Below, one piece after another: positions 30,249-39,569 of a stretch of DNA of 64,000 bases; the first letter of the stretch is position 1, and each line of letters starts with the position of its first letter. The notes beneath the pieces were generated by a model. The model saw only the letters and a list, made by a program, of their open reading frames with translations, made no database searches and had not been told where the DNA came from. The DNA is from Porphyridium purpureum. Taxonomy: Eukaryota; Rhodophyta; Bangiophyceae; Porphyridiales; Porphyridiaceae. A program made the translations under genes and the position numbers. The DNA lies in contig VRMN01000003.1 in NCBI GenBank assembly GCA_008690995.1, forward strand, positions 124,001 to 188,000. The letters run 5' to 3'.

Positions 30249-32468
30249 TCAAAATCGAGTGACGTCGTTCAGGACAAGCGTCTCTTCCGCACCGACCTCG
30301 CAGAATCGATTTGGGCCCTTCTCCCAGTAGACCTCCCCATTCTTCGATACCACAACGTACTTGTACTCAAGATAAAAGTCGCCGGACGTCAGCTCAACTT
30401 CGAGCATTAACAAATCGTTCCGCTTGGCATGAGCAAATAGCGCGGGGGCATCGCGGGCGGACCATGTGCCGAGCTGCGGAATGTTTCCTACCATACGTAA
30501 TTCCGAACCATTCAAAATGAGGGATGGGTGCTGTAATTTGGTCTGGACCCGAAGGCCCGCCAACGACACGCCTGACTTTGCTGCAGTGTCGCTCAGACTC
30601 AAGCTCGTTGACTCTTCCGCCGTATCAGCGGCGACAGGTGACAAAGCAGCGGCAGTACGCGAGGACGAGGTGCGCGGGCCCGTCAAACTTTCGTAATAGC
30701 CAACTTTCTCGCGCACCGATTTCCGCGCTCTAATCCTGGCTTCTTCCTCCTGCTGCTCCTGCTTTTCAAGCATGCGCCTCTTCTCTTCTTCTCGTTCGGC
30801 AGTCAAGACACGGAGCATATTTTCCACGGTGTTTAACTGGCTGACCATTTGAGAAATCTCGCGCTCGGAAGGCGGCGCCATGAATGAGTCTCCGCCCGCA
30901 CTATGCCGATCGTCTTCAAGATCGTCCGCGACTCCGAGCCCTGATCCTCCTTCACCAGTCCCTACTAGTCTTGATGGAGATCGTTGCCTTTTGTCGTCAA
31001 CGAGCGCAGTCCCACGTCCGTTCGACGCCGTGGCGTTCGGGGCTCGACTCGACGACTGTGCCTCGCTTATTTGAGACGCTTCGCAGTCTGAATCATGCAC
31101 CGAGAAGTCCAAGAAGCCGGTCGCACTCCCATCTGGCAGTTTTGGCCTCGAGTCTCGATGCTCAGCCACTGCTGGATGCAGGGGGGCGCGGAAAAAGGTA
31201 ACGTACACGGTCTTGCTACTCTTAGATGGAGCAATTCGGCCATAATTGGCCTCGGAATCGCCCAGCTTGGTGACGCGCTCGGCTTCAAGGCCGAAAGACG
31301 CGATAAACGAAGACGGATTTGGGCACGCCCACTGAAAGTGTTGGGAAAGTTTCAAATCAACGGTCCGCTTGTCCTGAGCAACTAGGCCTCCGTCGCCAGT
31401 CTTGCACAAGTACGGGAGCGCCTCTACATTGAGCACATCGACCGTGGAATTGTAAATGTCTAGCAAGTGGTCAGATGCGCGCTCGTACTTGTCGATCAAA
31501 TAGTCGGCGATGGGTGGATACTTTGCAAAGGACGAAGGATAGTACTCATACGCAGCAAACAGGTCTTGCACGTAGTGGCAAGTCATCTCGATCATCGTTG
31601 CCGCGCGCTCGACTGCGGGAGGCACCATGGAGGGGCTGCTTCCGGGCTGTACGACGGCTGCTGAGGCCGTTGCTGACTTTTCGCGGGCAGACAGCTCCAG
31701 AACCATGCTTGCAATCATGCGACTGCCAGGGGCGCTCAAGTCGGCCACATTCTCGAGCAAGCGCACCACGGCTCCTTCAGGCAAGTAATATAAGAGGCCC
31801 TCCATGACCCACAAGGACGGGCGCGCGGGGTTGAATCCAGACAGAATGAGGCTACGCGCCCAGGAAGAGTGGCACAAGTCGCACGGGATGCGGATCACAG
31901 CTCGGCACCTGGGCAGTGGTGGCATACCTTGTGCGTACTCTTCACGTAAAACGCGAGTTTTCTCACGGATGATCTCTGGCAGGTCAAGCTCAAACACGAC
32001 TGCGTCGTGCAGCGAAGGCAACCGGAAAGCGCGCGCGTCCATGCCGGCACCGAGCATGACGACCTGACAGATGGCCGGATTCTCCCGCATCGCATGCACA
32101 ATCCACTCGTCGAAATACTTTGAACGAACGACGATTCGCGAGCCTGCCGCCTGCGAGGAAGCGTGCGAGCCCGGCGCCGTCGCGCTTTGCGCGAGCTCCA
32201 GCTGCCGCCTTTTCGCGCGCTGCAGCGCGGCCGGCCCGGCCAGCTTTTCGGCAAACTCATCATGCAACAGCGCATCCATGCGCTCGGACTCGAGCGCGCG
32301 CCACGACGCGACGAGCTTTGCCGACGACACGACCGCGTACCGCCGTTCACGTTCCCTGCGATGCCGCGCCTTCTGCACACCGCGCACCGCGTACTCAATA
32401 AGCACGTAGCCGCATAGTGCCGAGCAGCAGACGGCGGCTGCCACACCCGCGCCGCTCTGGATGCCCAT
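30249..32468 (-). CDS. PPM/leucine carboxyl methyltransferase-family enzyme fused to a CBM20 starch-binding domain
   Basis: A 739-residue protein with unusual architecture. The N terminus has one hydrophobic segment (about 5-28) and a basic stretch. A class I SAM-dependent methyltransferase follows (about 50-430): SAM motif VVMLGAGMDARAFRLPS at about 137-153, FELDLPEIIREK, and LWVMEGLLYYLP, typical of the leucine carboxyl methyltransferase/TIGR00027 group. Then comes a Ser-rich linker, a coiled coil (about 535-600, rich in EEEKRRMLEKQEQQEEE), and a C-terminal CBM20 domain (about 635-739) with MVGNIPQLGTWS, LEYKYVVV and EVYWEKGPNRF. CBM20 binds starch helices. The stop is 153 bp from that of purD (convergent). 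ATG at 32468 is used because the frame reaches further only to a TTG. The substrate is unknown; association with floridean starch granules is inferred. Confidence 0.85.
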   Translation of the reverse strand: MGIQSGAGVAAAVCCSALCGYVLIEYAVRGVQKARHRRERERRYAVVSSAKLVASWRALESERMDALLHDEFAEKLAGPAALQRAKRRQLELAQSATAPGSHASSQAAGSRIVVRSKYFDEWIVHAMRENPAICQVVMLGAGMDARAFRLPSLHDAVVFELDLPEIIREKTRVLREEYAQGMPPLPRCRAVIRIPCDLCHSSWARSLILSGFNPARPSLWVMEGLLYYLPEGAVVRLLENVADLSAPGSRMIASMVLELSAREKSATASAAVVQPGSSPSMVPPAVERAATMIEMTCHYVQDLFAAYEYYPSSFAKYPPIADYLIDKYERASDHLLDIYNSTVDVLNVEALPYLCKTGDGGLVAQDKRTVDLKLSQHFQWACPNPSSFIASFGLEAERVTKLGDSEANYGRIAPSKSSKTVYVTFFRAPLHPAVAEHRDSRPKLPDGSATGFLDFSVHDSDCEASQISEAQSSSRAPNATASNGRGTALVDDKRQRSPSRLVGTGEGGSGLGVADDLEDDRHSAGGDSFMAPPSEREISQMVSQLNTVENMLRVLTAEREEEKRRMLEKQEQQEEEARIRARKSVREKVGYYESLTGPRTSSSRTAAALSPVAADTAEESTSLSLSDTAAKSGVSLAGLRVQTKLQHPSLILNGSELRMVGNIPQLGTWSARDAPALFAHAKRNDLLMLEVELTSGDFYLEYKYVVVSKNGEVYWEKGPNRFCEVGAEETLVLNDVTRF

Positions 32469-32635
32469 CGCGCAAGTGAGGCAAACAGACAAACACGTGC
32501 GAGGAAAGCGCTGCCTTGTCGCTCACACACCGCCTGTCGTCACTTTCGAAAAGGCTGCAGCTCGGCTTATTTTTTTTTAAACGGTGTTTTAAGGATTGTC
32601 ATGTGAATAAATAGACGGCATTGCTCGGAATGTTA

Positions 32636-33895
32636 TCAAACGAGGTTGCAGCGCGTCAGAGCCTGCAAGAGGTCAGAGCCGCTTGTCCACGGCACGATGG
32701 TGGCGCGGCAGAGCGCGGGCTCCGACGCAAGCCTGCCAGCGAGTTTGAACCCGGAGCGCGGACATAAATAGTCGCACGCGAGAAGGCGCGTCCCAGGACA
32801 CAAGTCGTTGCCGCCGTCCCCTATGTACACGACGGTGGGCCGGTGGCCGAGCTGCTGCTCTTGGAGGATCAGGAGCTCTTCTAGAACCTTTCCCTTGCAT
32901 AGGTTTGCAGGGCAGTCTGAGCAGCGTGCCGGGAACGAAGTCTCTGTCTTCGGGTCTGCGTACGCTTGGATGCGCAGCTGTTCGTCATGTATTTGCGCCG
33001 AGTTGGTGAAAATGAGTTTGCGATCGAACACTGTGTCCTGCAGATGGTTGCGAGTCAGCACTGCGTTAATGTAAATCGAGTTTGAGTCTGAGATGATTGC
33101 CTGAGCCGCAACAAGTGAAGACGACCGCGCCGCCTGCAAAAGATCTTGCATGCCTGGAACTAGGGGCGTATCGGCAACAGCCGCGCAAATCTCGCCGGCA
33201 CCAATGCCACGACGATGCAACGTCCGAAGAGTTGCGTTCATGATGTCTGTCCATGGCTGCTCGTTGCGCACCTGCTCTGAAATGAAGTGCATTAAGCGCG
33301 GGTAAAAGCGCTTGGTCGGAACTAGGTCCGAGTTCCCGTCCAGAATCGTGTCGTCAAAGTCGTACACTATGAGCACGTACGGGCCGTGTTTTTGTGCAGA
33401 ATCCGGACTTCCTTCGTACGCACAATTGCTTTCCTCTTCTAGGCTTACCTCTGGCCGCGCATGCTTGTTGAATACGGGCAAAGCGCACTCTGTCTCTGAG
33501 CCTTCCCTTTGGCCGCTCGGTGAGTTCTCACCTACGGGCTCGTCCAGCACGCGGGGCGAGCGCCCAGTTTCCGAGTCGGGCTCAGAAAGATCATAAACGC
33601 TGGCATTCTCCTGTGTTTCTGAGGGGAGCGAGGGGGCCAAGACTGCATCGAGTTGTTCCGATTCTCGGTTCCACTCGGAGACCTGATCCTTGGGACTGGT
33701 TCTCGAGAATTCCCCTGCTGAGCCGCCGCCGGCGCTGGCCAAGGAACTGGAATCCAATTGGTATCTGGCCGTGATGTCCTGTTCATGAAAGTCGTCCGAC
33801 CGTGCCGCAACACGTGTCGTTTGCGGCCATGGCCACCACCACCACCACCACGACCACGACCATGCGTCCACGCGGTTTTTCTTCTCATTGATCAT
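32636..33895 (-). CDS. PHOSPHO1/2-type HAD phosphatase
   Basis: A 419-residue protein. The catalytic half (about 172-419) belongs to the PHOSPHO family of HAD phosphatases that act on phosphoethanolamine, phosphocholine or pyridoxal phosphate. The nucleophile motif is YDFDDTILDGNSD (D179, D181), motif II is IISDSNSIYI, a Cys-rich block is CSDCPANLCKGK, and motif III/IV is VYIGDGGNDLCPGTRLL followed by RSGFKLAG. The N-terminal 170 residues are disordered and acidic. Near the start lies WSWSWWWWWWPWP, encoded by a CCA/TGG repeat; no other ATG precedes the catalytic motif, so this odd run seems to be translated unless the true start lies in an unseen exon. The substrate is not determined. Confidence 0.85.
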   Translation of the reverse strand: MINEKKNRVDAWSWSWWWWWWPWPQTTRVAARSDDFHEQDITARYQLDSSSLASAGGGSAGEFSRTSPKDQVSEWNRESEQLDAVLAPSLPSETQENASVYDLSEPDSETGRSPRVLDEPVGENSPSGQREGSETECALPVFNKHARPEVSLEEESNCAYEGSPDSAQKHGPYVLIVYDFDDTILDGNSDLVPTKRFYPRLMHFISEQVRNEQPWTDIMNATLRTLHRRGIGAGEICAAVADTPLVPGMQDLLQAARSSSLVAAQAIISDSNSIYINAVLTRNHLQDTVFDRKLIFTNSAQIHDEQLRIQAYADPKTETSFPARCSDCPANLCKGKVLEELLILQEQQLGHRPTVVYIGDGGNDLCPGTRLLACDYLCPRSGFKLAGRLASEPALCRATIVPWTSGSDLLQALTRCNLV

Positions 33896-34869
33896 ACCGC
33901 ATGCCGGTCTTCCTTCCTCCCGCTACGTGCTCGCGGTTTGCGCGTTCCATTCCCCTGCCCCAATCCTCGCGAACATGGTTTGTATTCCGCGGCCTGCCCT
34001 TCCCCAGGTTTTCCAATCACTGCCAATCCCCCCGACACGTCTGTCCGTCTGTCCATGCGTCCGTCTGTCCGCCTCTCGTTTTGCTGTCCACGCAACCCTA
34101 ATCGTGCCTTTCTGGCGCTGCCGCGCAGCACGCGCTCGCGCCAGCTCGACGCAGCGAGCGCGGCACGAGCCACACAGACGCCGACAGCCGAGCCACCCGA
34201 ATTGGCCGCGTGCTTGCCACACCGCGCCGCCGCCGCAAAGCGCTGCCACTGCCGTCCAGCATCAGCACCAGCAGCACCAACAAGGACAAACGCCCACAAA
34301 CCACCCCACACCGCTGTTGTTTTCGCACGTACAGTGCGAGTCGCGCCCTACACGCCGCCGCCCACACACACACACCGCGCGGCGGGCAGCGCGCACTGTA
34401 CCGCGTGTCTGTGTGCGTGGACCCTTTGCATTTACGGCTTGTTTCTCATATCTTACGAGAGGTACTGTTAGCCCCGTACCTTTGGCTGTTGCTGTTGTGG
34501 TGGTTTTTGTGTGGAGGGTGCGCGCAGCTCAACCGCGCTCCGCTACCAAGAAAAAAAAGCGCGTCTCATATAAACGGCAGTTATTTTGTGATTGAGTCGG
34601 CTCGAACCGGTGTAACCTACCTACCCTGAATTCTATCATTCATTTATCATGGACAGCCCATGTTTATATAGAAAGACACAGCAGAGCGATGAAACACGGC
34701 ATGGTCTATTGATAGAAAAGGGCAACGAGAAAGTGAGCGGAGCGGGAGAAGAAGGAAAAGCGTGGAGGAGTAAGGACAAGTTGAAGGAGCGACGACGGAG
34801 AAGAAAGGAGTGGGAGGGTCGGTGGAAAGGGGGGGAGCTACCACCAGCCGTGCCCAGCAGTAGGAGAAG
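33896..34869. other. Divergent promoter region, phosphatase and PPR gene
   Basis: A 974-bp spacer. A CA repeat lies near 34363-34376, a TATAAA at 34569-34574, a second TTTATATAG element near 34662-34670, and a long purine-rich leader (about 34718-34865) before the PPR start codon. No additional gene is recognised. Confidence 0.55.
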
Positions 34870-37212
34870 ATGATTGTGGGACATTTGTTGAGCGGCTCGG
34901 CGTTCTTGCCGGTGCCGGGCTCGGTGATTAAGCTCGAGAATGCAAACGTGACAAATAAGCGGGAAGGGTATGGAGCAATAGCGGCGCCCAAGGGCTTGAG
35001 GTCAAGGGTGCAGCCGCAGCCGCAGCCGCAGCAGCAGGCGGACGCTGCCGCGCAAGCCGCGCCGTCGCTTGCGCATGAGCTGTTTTGGGGGTCTGGAAGC
35101 ACCGCGGCACATCTCGCGCCCGTCGTCGTTTCCGCGTCGGCGCACCGGACGGCGCTGGAAGCGACGCCCATGGCGGACGAGCAGCGCGTGCCAGCTGGGG
35201 GCCTGCAGCTGCTGGACTCGACGCCCTGGCGCTCTTCGCTTTTCGATGGAGCCCACCCCGGTTTGGCAACGCCGCGCCTTGCAGTGCACGACAGCGCGTT
35301 TTCGAGCGCGCGCGGTGCTGGCAGCGGAAACCTTTCTGCGAGCACGTACTTCCAGTCGCCGCAGCGCAACTATCACCTGCCAAAGATGATGAATTCCCCG
35401 GTGGCAAGTGGTCCATCACATCGAACCCGCCCGGAGGAGATGCTCACCGTGCGCCTGGGGGAGGCGACAATTCAACCGTCGCAGACAACGCCTATGCTTT
35501 ACAACAAATCGACACTTCCTGATGCAAGTGGAGAGACTGAGCACAGCGCGTCCTCATACGCAAGCGAAAGCTTACCCGCGCCTGCGTCCAATGCAACCTC
35601 GGCGCATGTTCCCAAGGCAACTCAGCGCCGACTTGCGGCGCGCCTTGAGTCTGCGCTCAGGGAGCGCAGAGTAGCGGATGCGTGCGCGTTATTGCACGAG
35701 TACGGGTCGATGCGTGTGTTTTCAACTCGCCACTACAATGCCGTGCTGGATGCGTTGTGCAAGGGGCAGAAAGTCGCGGAAGCGGAGCGTTTATTCTCGA
35801 GTCTGAGCTCACCGGACGTGGCTTCGTATTCAATCATGATTTCCATGTACGCGAAACTGGGTCGCGCAAACGAGGCAGAGCTGCTATTCGCCGTGATGCG
35901 GAATAGCGGCGGGAAGGTACAGCCAAACGCGTTCACGTATTCAGCGATGATTGAAGCCATGGGTCGCATCGGCCGTATCGGGCGGGCGCAGGAAATTTTT
36001 GACGAAATGGTTCGGGAAAGCGAACTGGGAATGGCGAGCAACGTCGTGGCCTGCAACGCCATGTTGAAAGTATTCGTCAAGGGTGGGCAGTTTGACGCTG
36101 CCATGCGCCTCGCGGACCAAATGGAAGCGCATGGCGTGCGCGCGGACGTTGTCACGTACGGCACGCTAATCGACGCTTGCAGCAAGGCACATGATGTTGA
36201 GCGAGCCTTTGCATTCTTCGATCGGATGGTACTGGAAAATGTGAGGCCAAATCGCGTGTGTTATGCGTCGCTGATAGACGCCTGCGGAAAATGCAAGCAA
36301 ATTGACCGCGCGTTCGAGGTCTTCGAGCAGATGAAGCGGGACGGAATCAGCCCGGATTTGTTCACGTTCAACGCGTTGATTGATTCGTGCGGACGATCGA
36401 GAATGGTGGAACGTGCCTTCGCAGCGTACGAAGAAATCGGGCGACACAACTTGAAGCCGGATCGAGTCACCTTCAACGCGTTGATTACGTGCTGCGCACG
36501 CGCGCGGGCGTTGTCGAGCGCATTCAAAGTGCTTGACGACATGACCCGTCTGGCGCGCATCCGCCCAGACCGTCATACCTTTAACTCTCTTATCGACGCG
36601 TGTGGCAAGTCTGAGAGGTTGGATCTGGCTGAAAATGTATATTCAAAGATGTGCGCCCTCAATGTAAGGCCATGTGTGGTAACTTTCAATGCGCTCATAG
36701 ACGCTTGCGGTCGTGCTCGTGCGCCCGAGCGTGCATTTTACTTTCTGCAGGAGATGGCAGCGCACGGCGTCGAACCGGACACTTACACGCTGAATACAAT
36801 GGTCGCGGTCTTATGCCGTTCAGGCATGTTCGATCGAGCGGTGAGCGTGCTTCGCGTCATGCGTGAACGCGCAGACGAGGTTAGCTACAATACGCTGATT
36901 GACTTTCTGGCGAAAGCGGGCGACGGTTGGGAGCAGACCGCAGCGTCATTGATGCTCGAAATGCAGACGAGAAATTTGAGCGCGAGTCGCAGTGCTATTG
37001 CGTCGCTGTCGACGGCGCTTGGTGTGTCGCTGGAGGAATCACGGCCCTCGGGCACTGGAGGAAGAAGCGGTATCGTTTGCGTCTGCATGACGGGTTCGTT
37101 GATTCTCAGAGTTGCGGTCAGCATTCTGCATGTACGTCCTAATAATTTTGTCTGTTGTCCAGGTTTTTGTTGTATGAGTAAAAAGAACACAAAGCAGAAG
37201 AACAAACTGTGA
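34870..37212 (+). CDS. Pentatricopeptide-repeat (PPR) protein, organelle RNA-binding
   Basis: A 780-residue protein. The N-terminal about 230 residues are low complexity (Gln/Ala/Ser) and may include an organelle-targeting sequence. From about residue 275 to 700 there are at least a dozen P-type PPR motifs of 35-36 residues. Clear examples are VVTYGTLIDACSKAHDVERA, VCYASLIDACGKCKQIDRAF, LFTFNALIDSCGRSRMVERA and VVTFNALIDACGRARAPERA. No PLS, E, DYW or SMR domain is evident. P-class PPR proteins bind single-stranded organelle RNA for stability, splicing or translation. The last about 60 residues (Cys/Val-rich, then KKNTKQKNK) do not look like PPR and may be an artefact of a missed intron or a genuine tail. 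Confidence 0.9.
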   Translation: MIVGHLLSGSAFLPVPGSVIKLENANVTNKREGYGAIAAPKGLRSRVQPQPQPQQQADAAAQAAPSLAHELFWGSGSTAAHLAPVVVSASAHRTALEATPMADEQRVPAGGLQLLDSTPWRSSLFDGAHPGLATPRLAVHDSAFSSARGAGSGNLSASTYFQSPQRNYHLPKMMNSPVASGPSHRTRPEEMLTVRLGEATIQPSQTTPMLYNKSTLPDASGETEHSASSYASESLPAPASNATSAHVPKATQRRLAARLESALRERRVADACALLHEYGSMRVFSTRHYNAVLDALCKGQKVAEAERLFSSLSSPDVASYSIMISMYAKLGRANEAELLFAVMRNSGGKVQPNAFTYSAMIEAMGRIGRIGRAQEIFDEMVRESELGMASNVVACNAMLKVFVKGGQFDAAMRLADQMEAHGVRADVVTYGTLIDACSKAHDVERAFAFFDRMVLENVRPNRVCYASLIDACGKCKQIDRAFEVFEQMKRDGISPDLFTFNALIDSCGRSRMVERAFAAYEEIGRHNLKPDRVTFNALITCCARARALSSAFKVLDDMTRLARIRPDRHTFNSLIDACGKSERLDLAENVYSKMCALNVRPCVVTFNALIDACGRARAPERAFYFLQEMAAHGVEPDTYTLNTMVAVLCRSGMFDRAVSVLRVMRERADEVSYNTLIDFLAKAGDGWEQTAASLMLEMQTRNLSASRSAIASLSTALGVSLEESRPSGTGGRSGIVCVCMTGSLILRVAVSILHVRPNNFVCCPGFCCMSKKNTKQKNKL

Positions 37213-37329
37213 ACAGGAGTCAAACGCTGTGTGTGTGTATAAGTGACTTTAAGTCCTATCAAATCTACTCGCAAAGACGGGGGGCCGCCGACGGGAACTG
37301 TCCGGTTGTGGTACTCACAATGAGTCTCC

Positions 37330-39015
37330 TCAGTCCCTCGTCCGATTCAGGCCGTCAAAGGCAGCGATGCGGAAAAGCTCGCTGAATGTCGGGGCGTTGG
37401 TAATCCCCTCCACAAAATAGTGCACGTTTCCTTCATGTGCAAGGACAGCTTGTCCAATATGGATCAATTCTGTGGACAAATGCCCGATGATGGCTGCTCC
37501 GTACAACGTGTGCGGCTCATCTGGACAAAACATGACCTTGAGGAAGCCTTCACGCTCATTCAGGATGTGAGCTTTGGCGAGCTCCTCAAACTTGGCATAA
37601 CCCACCTCGTACGGAATCTTGGCTTGAATGAGCTGATTCTCTGTCTTTCCGACCATGCTAATCTCCGGGCACGTATAAATGCCGTACGGCAAGACGGTAA
37701 ATTCCTTGCGTGAACCGCGTGGCCGCTTGAATCCAAACATAATGTTGGATGCCTCGCGGCCTTGTTCCATGCTGGTTGAAGCTAGTGCCGGAAACCCAAT
37801 GACGTCACCTGCTGCATAAATGTGCGGTACCGACGTCCGGTAATTCGCGTCTACGTCCAACAGGCCGCGCTTGTTCGGAACAATGCCTAGAGTTTCCAGT
37901 CCAAGCCCACTCACATTGCCAACGCGCCCGACTGCGTAGAGCAGGTTATCTCCATGCACGCGCCTACCAGAGGATAAATACACGTGGATGCGCTTGCGCC
38001 CCGACGTCGGGTCGACAATGCGTTCGACATTGACCACGGAGTCACCGAGCTTGAAGTTCGCACCCTGCTTGCGCATGATGTACATAAGCGCGCCGGTGAC
38101 ATCAGCATCAACAAACGACAGCAGCTCTGGACGCCCATCGATTACCGTGACACGTGTACCGGGCAACGTATTGAACATGCTAGCGTATTCAAGCCCGATG
38201 ATTCCACCACCGACCACAATCATGTCGCGAGGCAACTTCCAACGATCCGACAAAATCTGATCCGAATCAAAGATGGATTCGCCGTCAAACAAGTCGGACC
38301 AGCCGTCTGGGCGCACTGGCTTTGTACCGACCGAGATGAGCACATTTGCTGCACGCACCACGCGGCGGCGCACTGTGTCTTCCGAAGACAAGACTTCAAT
38401 ATGGTGTGGATCCAAGAAGCGGGCTGCGCCATTCATGATTTGAACGTCATTTCTGCCCAGCTGACTCTGCACAACCTGACTCTGCCATTGACCAACGGTT
38501 ATCACGCGCTGCATGATGTCACCCATGCTCAGGTTTGCGATCTCCTTGCTGTACTCTGACATAAAGCCCTTACTCTTGACGCCTGTGAAGTGCACGATCG
38601 CCTCGCGGAAAGTCTTGGATGGCACGGTGCCCGTGTGCACATACACGCCGCCTAGGCTCGTGCCCTTGTCAATAACCACGACGCGCTTGCCATTTTTGGC
38701 CGCATTGATAGCTGCCTTTTGGCCGGCGGGGCCACTTCCAATGACGACCAAATCAAACTCGAGGCGGTCGGTGACAGTCAGAAAATCCTCCGCATACTGC
38801 TTGGCACTCGTTCGGACCGGCTCTTTTGGTCCCGCGCTCGCTGGAGCTTCCGCCGGCACAGGCTCCGTTTTCTTCGCCGTGCTTCCGCCATCGACCGACG
38901 CGGACAAGAATCTCGCCGCTGGCGCGCCGAGCGGCCGCGAGTATATTGCAGGATTGCCTCTCGTCACCTGACGAACGAGCATCCGCAGTGGTGCGGAGAG
39001 TAGTGCGTTCCACAT
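37330..39015 (-). CDS. sthA: Soluble NAD(P) transhydrogenase, SthA/UdhA type, probably mitochondrial
   Basis: A 561-residue flavoprotein of the pyridine nucleotide-disulphide reductase family. The order is FAD motif VVIGSGPAGQKAAINAAKNG, active region GGVYVHTGTVPSKTFREAI, NAD(P) motif VVGGGIIGLEYASMF, second FAD motif YAAGDVIGFPALASTSMEQG, and dimerisation domain ending HYFVEGITNAPTFSELFRIA. The redox CxxxxC pair of lipoamide dehydrogenases is replaced by V/T residues, as expected for SthA, which exchanges hydride between NADPH and NADH without a disulphide. The first about 80 residues (MWNALLSAPLRMLVRQVTRG onwards; Arg-rich, few acidic residues) are an organelle-targeting extension. The frame extends left of the ATG only to a GTG. 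Confidence 0.88.
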   Translation of the reverse strand: MWNALLSAPLRMLVRQVTRGNPAIYSRPLGAPAARFLSASVDGGSTAKKTEPVPAEAPASAGPKEPVRTSAKQYAEDFLTVTDRLEFDLVVIGSGPAGQKAAINAAKNGKRVVVIDKGTSLGGVYVHTGTVPSKTFREAIVHFTGVKSKGFMSEYSKEIANLSMGDIMQRVITVGQWQSQVVQSQLGRNDVQIMNGAARFLDPHHIEVLSSEDTVRRRVVRAANVLISVGTKPVRPDGWSDLFDGESIFDSDQILSDRWKLPRDMIVVGGGIIGLEYASMFNTLPGTRVTVIDGRPELLSFVDADVTGALMYIMRKQGANFKLGDSVVNVERIVDPTSGRKRIHVYLSSGRRVHGDNLLYAVGRVGNVSGLGLETLGIVPNKRGLLDVDANYRTSVPHIYAAGDVIGFPALASTSMEQGREASNIMFGFKRPRGSRKEFTVLPYGIYTCPEISMVGKTENQLIQAKIPYEVGYAKFEELAKAHILNEREGFLKVMFCPDEPHTLYGAAIIGHLSTELIHIGQAVLAHEGNVHYFVEGITNAPTFSELFRIAAFDGLNRTRD

Positions 39016-39569
39016 GACGCGAAGCGAGCGCGTGCGATATCTCACGTCTGCCTATCAGTCGGCCTGTTGCGGTGTGACGCCGACGAGCTCTCCAATGTGA
39101 GCAGCGCAGCGACAGCGTTCCATCGGCCTCCATGTAAAGGGGTTCGAGACTAGCAAAATGCAGCCGCAAAATGAGGCAAACGAGTTGCGAGATTTTTTCG
39201 GGTCTGGGACGTGGAAGCGGGGTCCGAACGCGCAGGTGCGTGGAAGGCGGTTTGTCTTTTTTGTAGGCATTGAAAAGCAGAACGCGGAACAAGATGTTTC
39301 ACTCAGCTGTGGCCATGCGCGATTTATGGACATTTTCGGAATGCCGCACGGAGCGCGCTGTCTTGTGCGTGAGATCGAAGAACCATCCAGGCATTCCCCA
39401 TGGCTTTGTTCATGATACTGCTGCCCACGGGGTATGGAAAGAACAGACAGGCGAAACGAGCGTGTGCGGAAAACGTGAAGACAGATGATCAAAAGCGACA
39501 TTAATCCCATGCCCTGTAATACAACAAAAGCACCCGGTGGGCTCGCAATGTTTGTGCGAGACCTTCTCA
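39016..39569. other. Spacer between transhydrogenase and secreted orphan
   Basis: A 554-bp spacer between two minus-strand genes. It must carry the promoter of the transhydrogenase and the 3' flank of the orphan. A small plus-strand frame at 39158-39415 has no recognisable features. Confidence 0.5.

Noticed and set aside
34647-35369. Minus-strand 240-codon frame opposite the PPR gene start
   Set aside because: Overlaps the leader and Gln/Ala-rich N terminus of the PPR gene; composition reflects the purine-rich leader read backwards.
39158-39415. Plus-strand 85-codon frame starting ATG
   Set aside because: Reads somewhat protein-like but shows no family, and it lies in the spacer expected to hold the transhydrogenase promoter. 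Transcript evidence would be needed.
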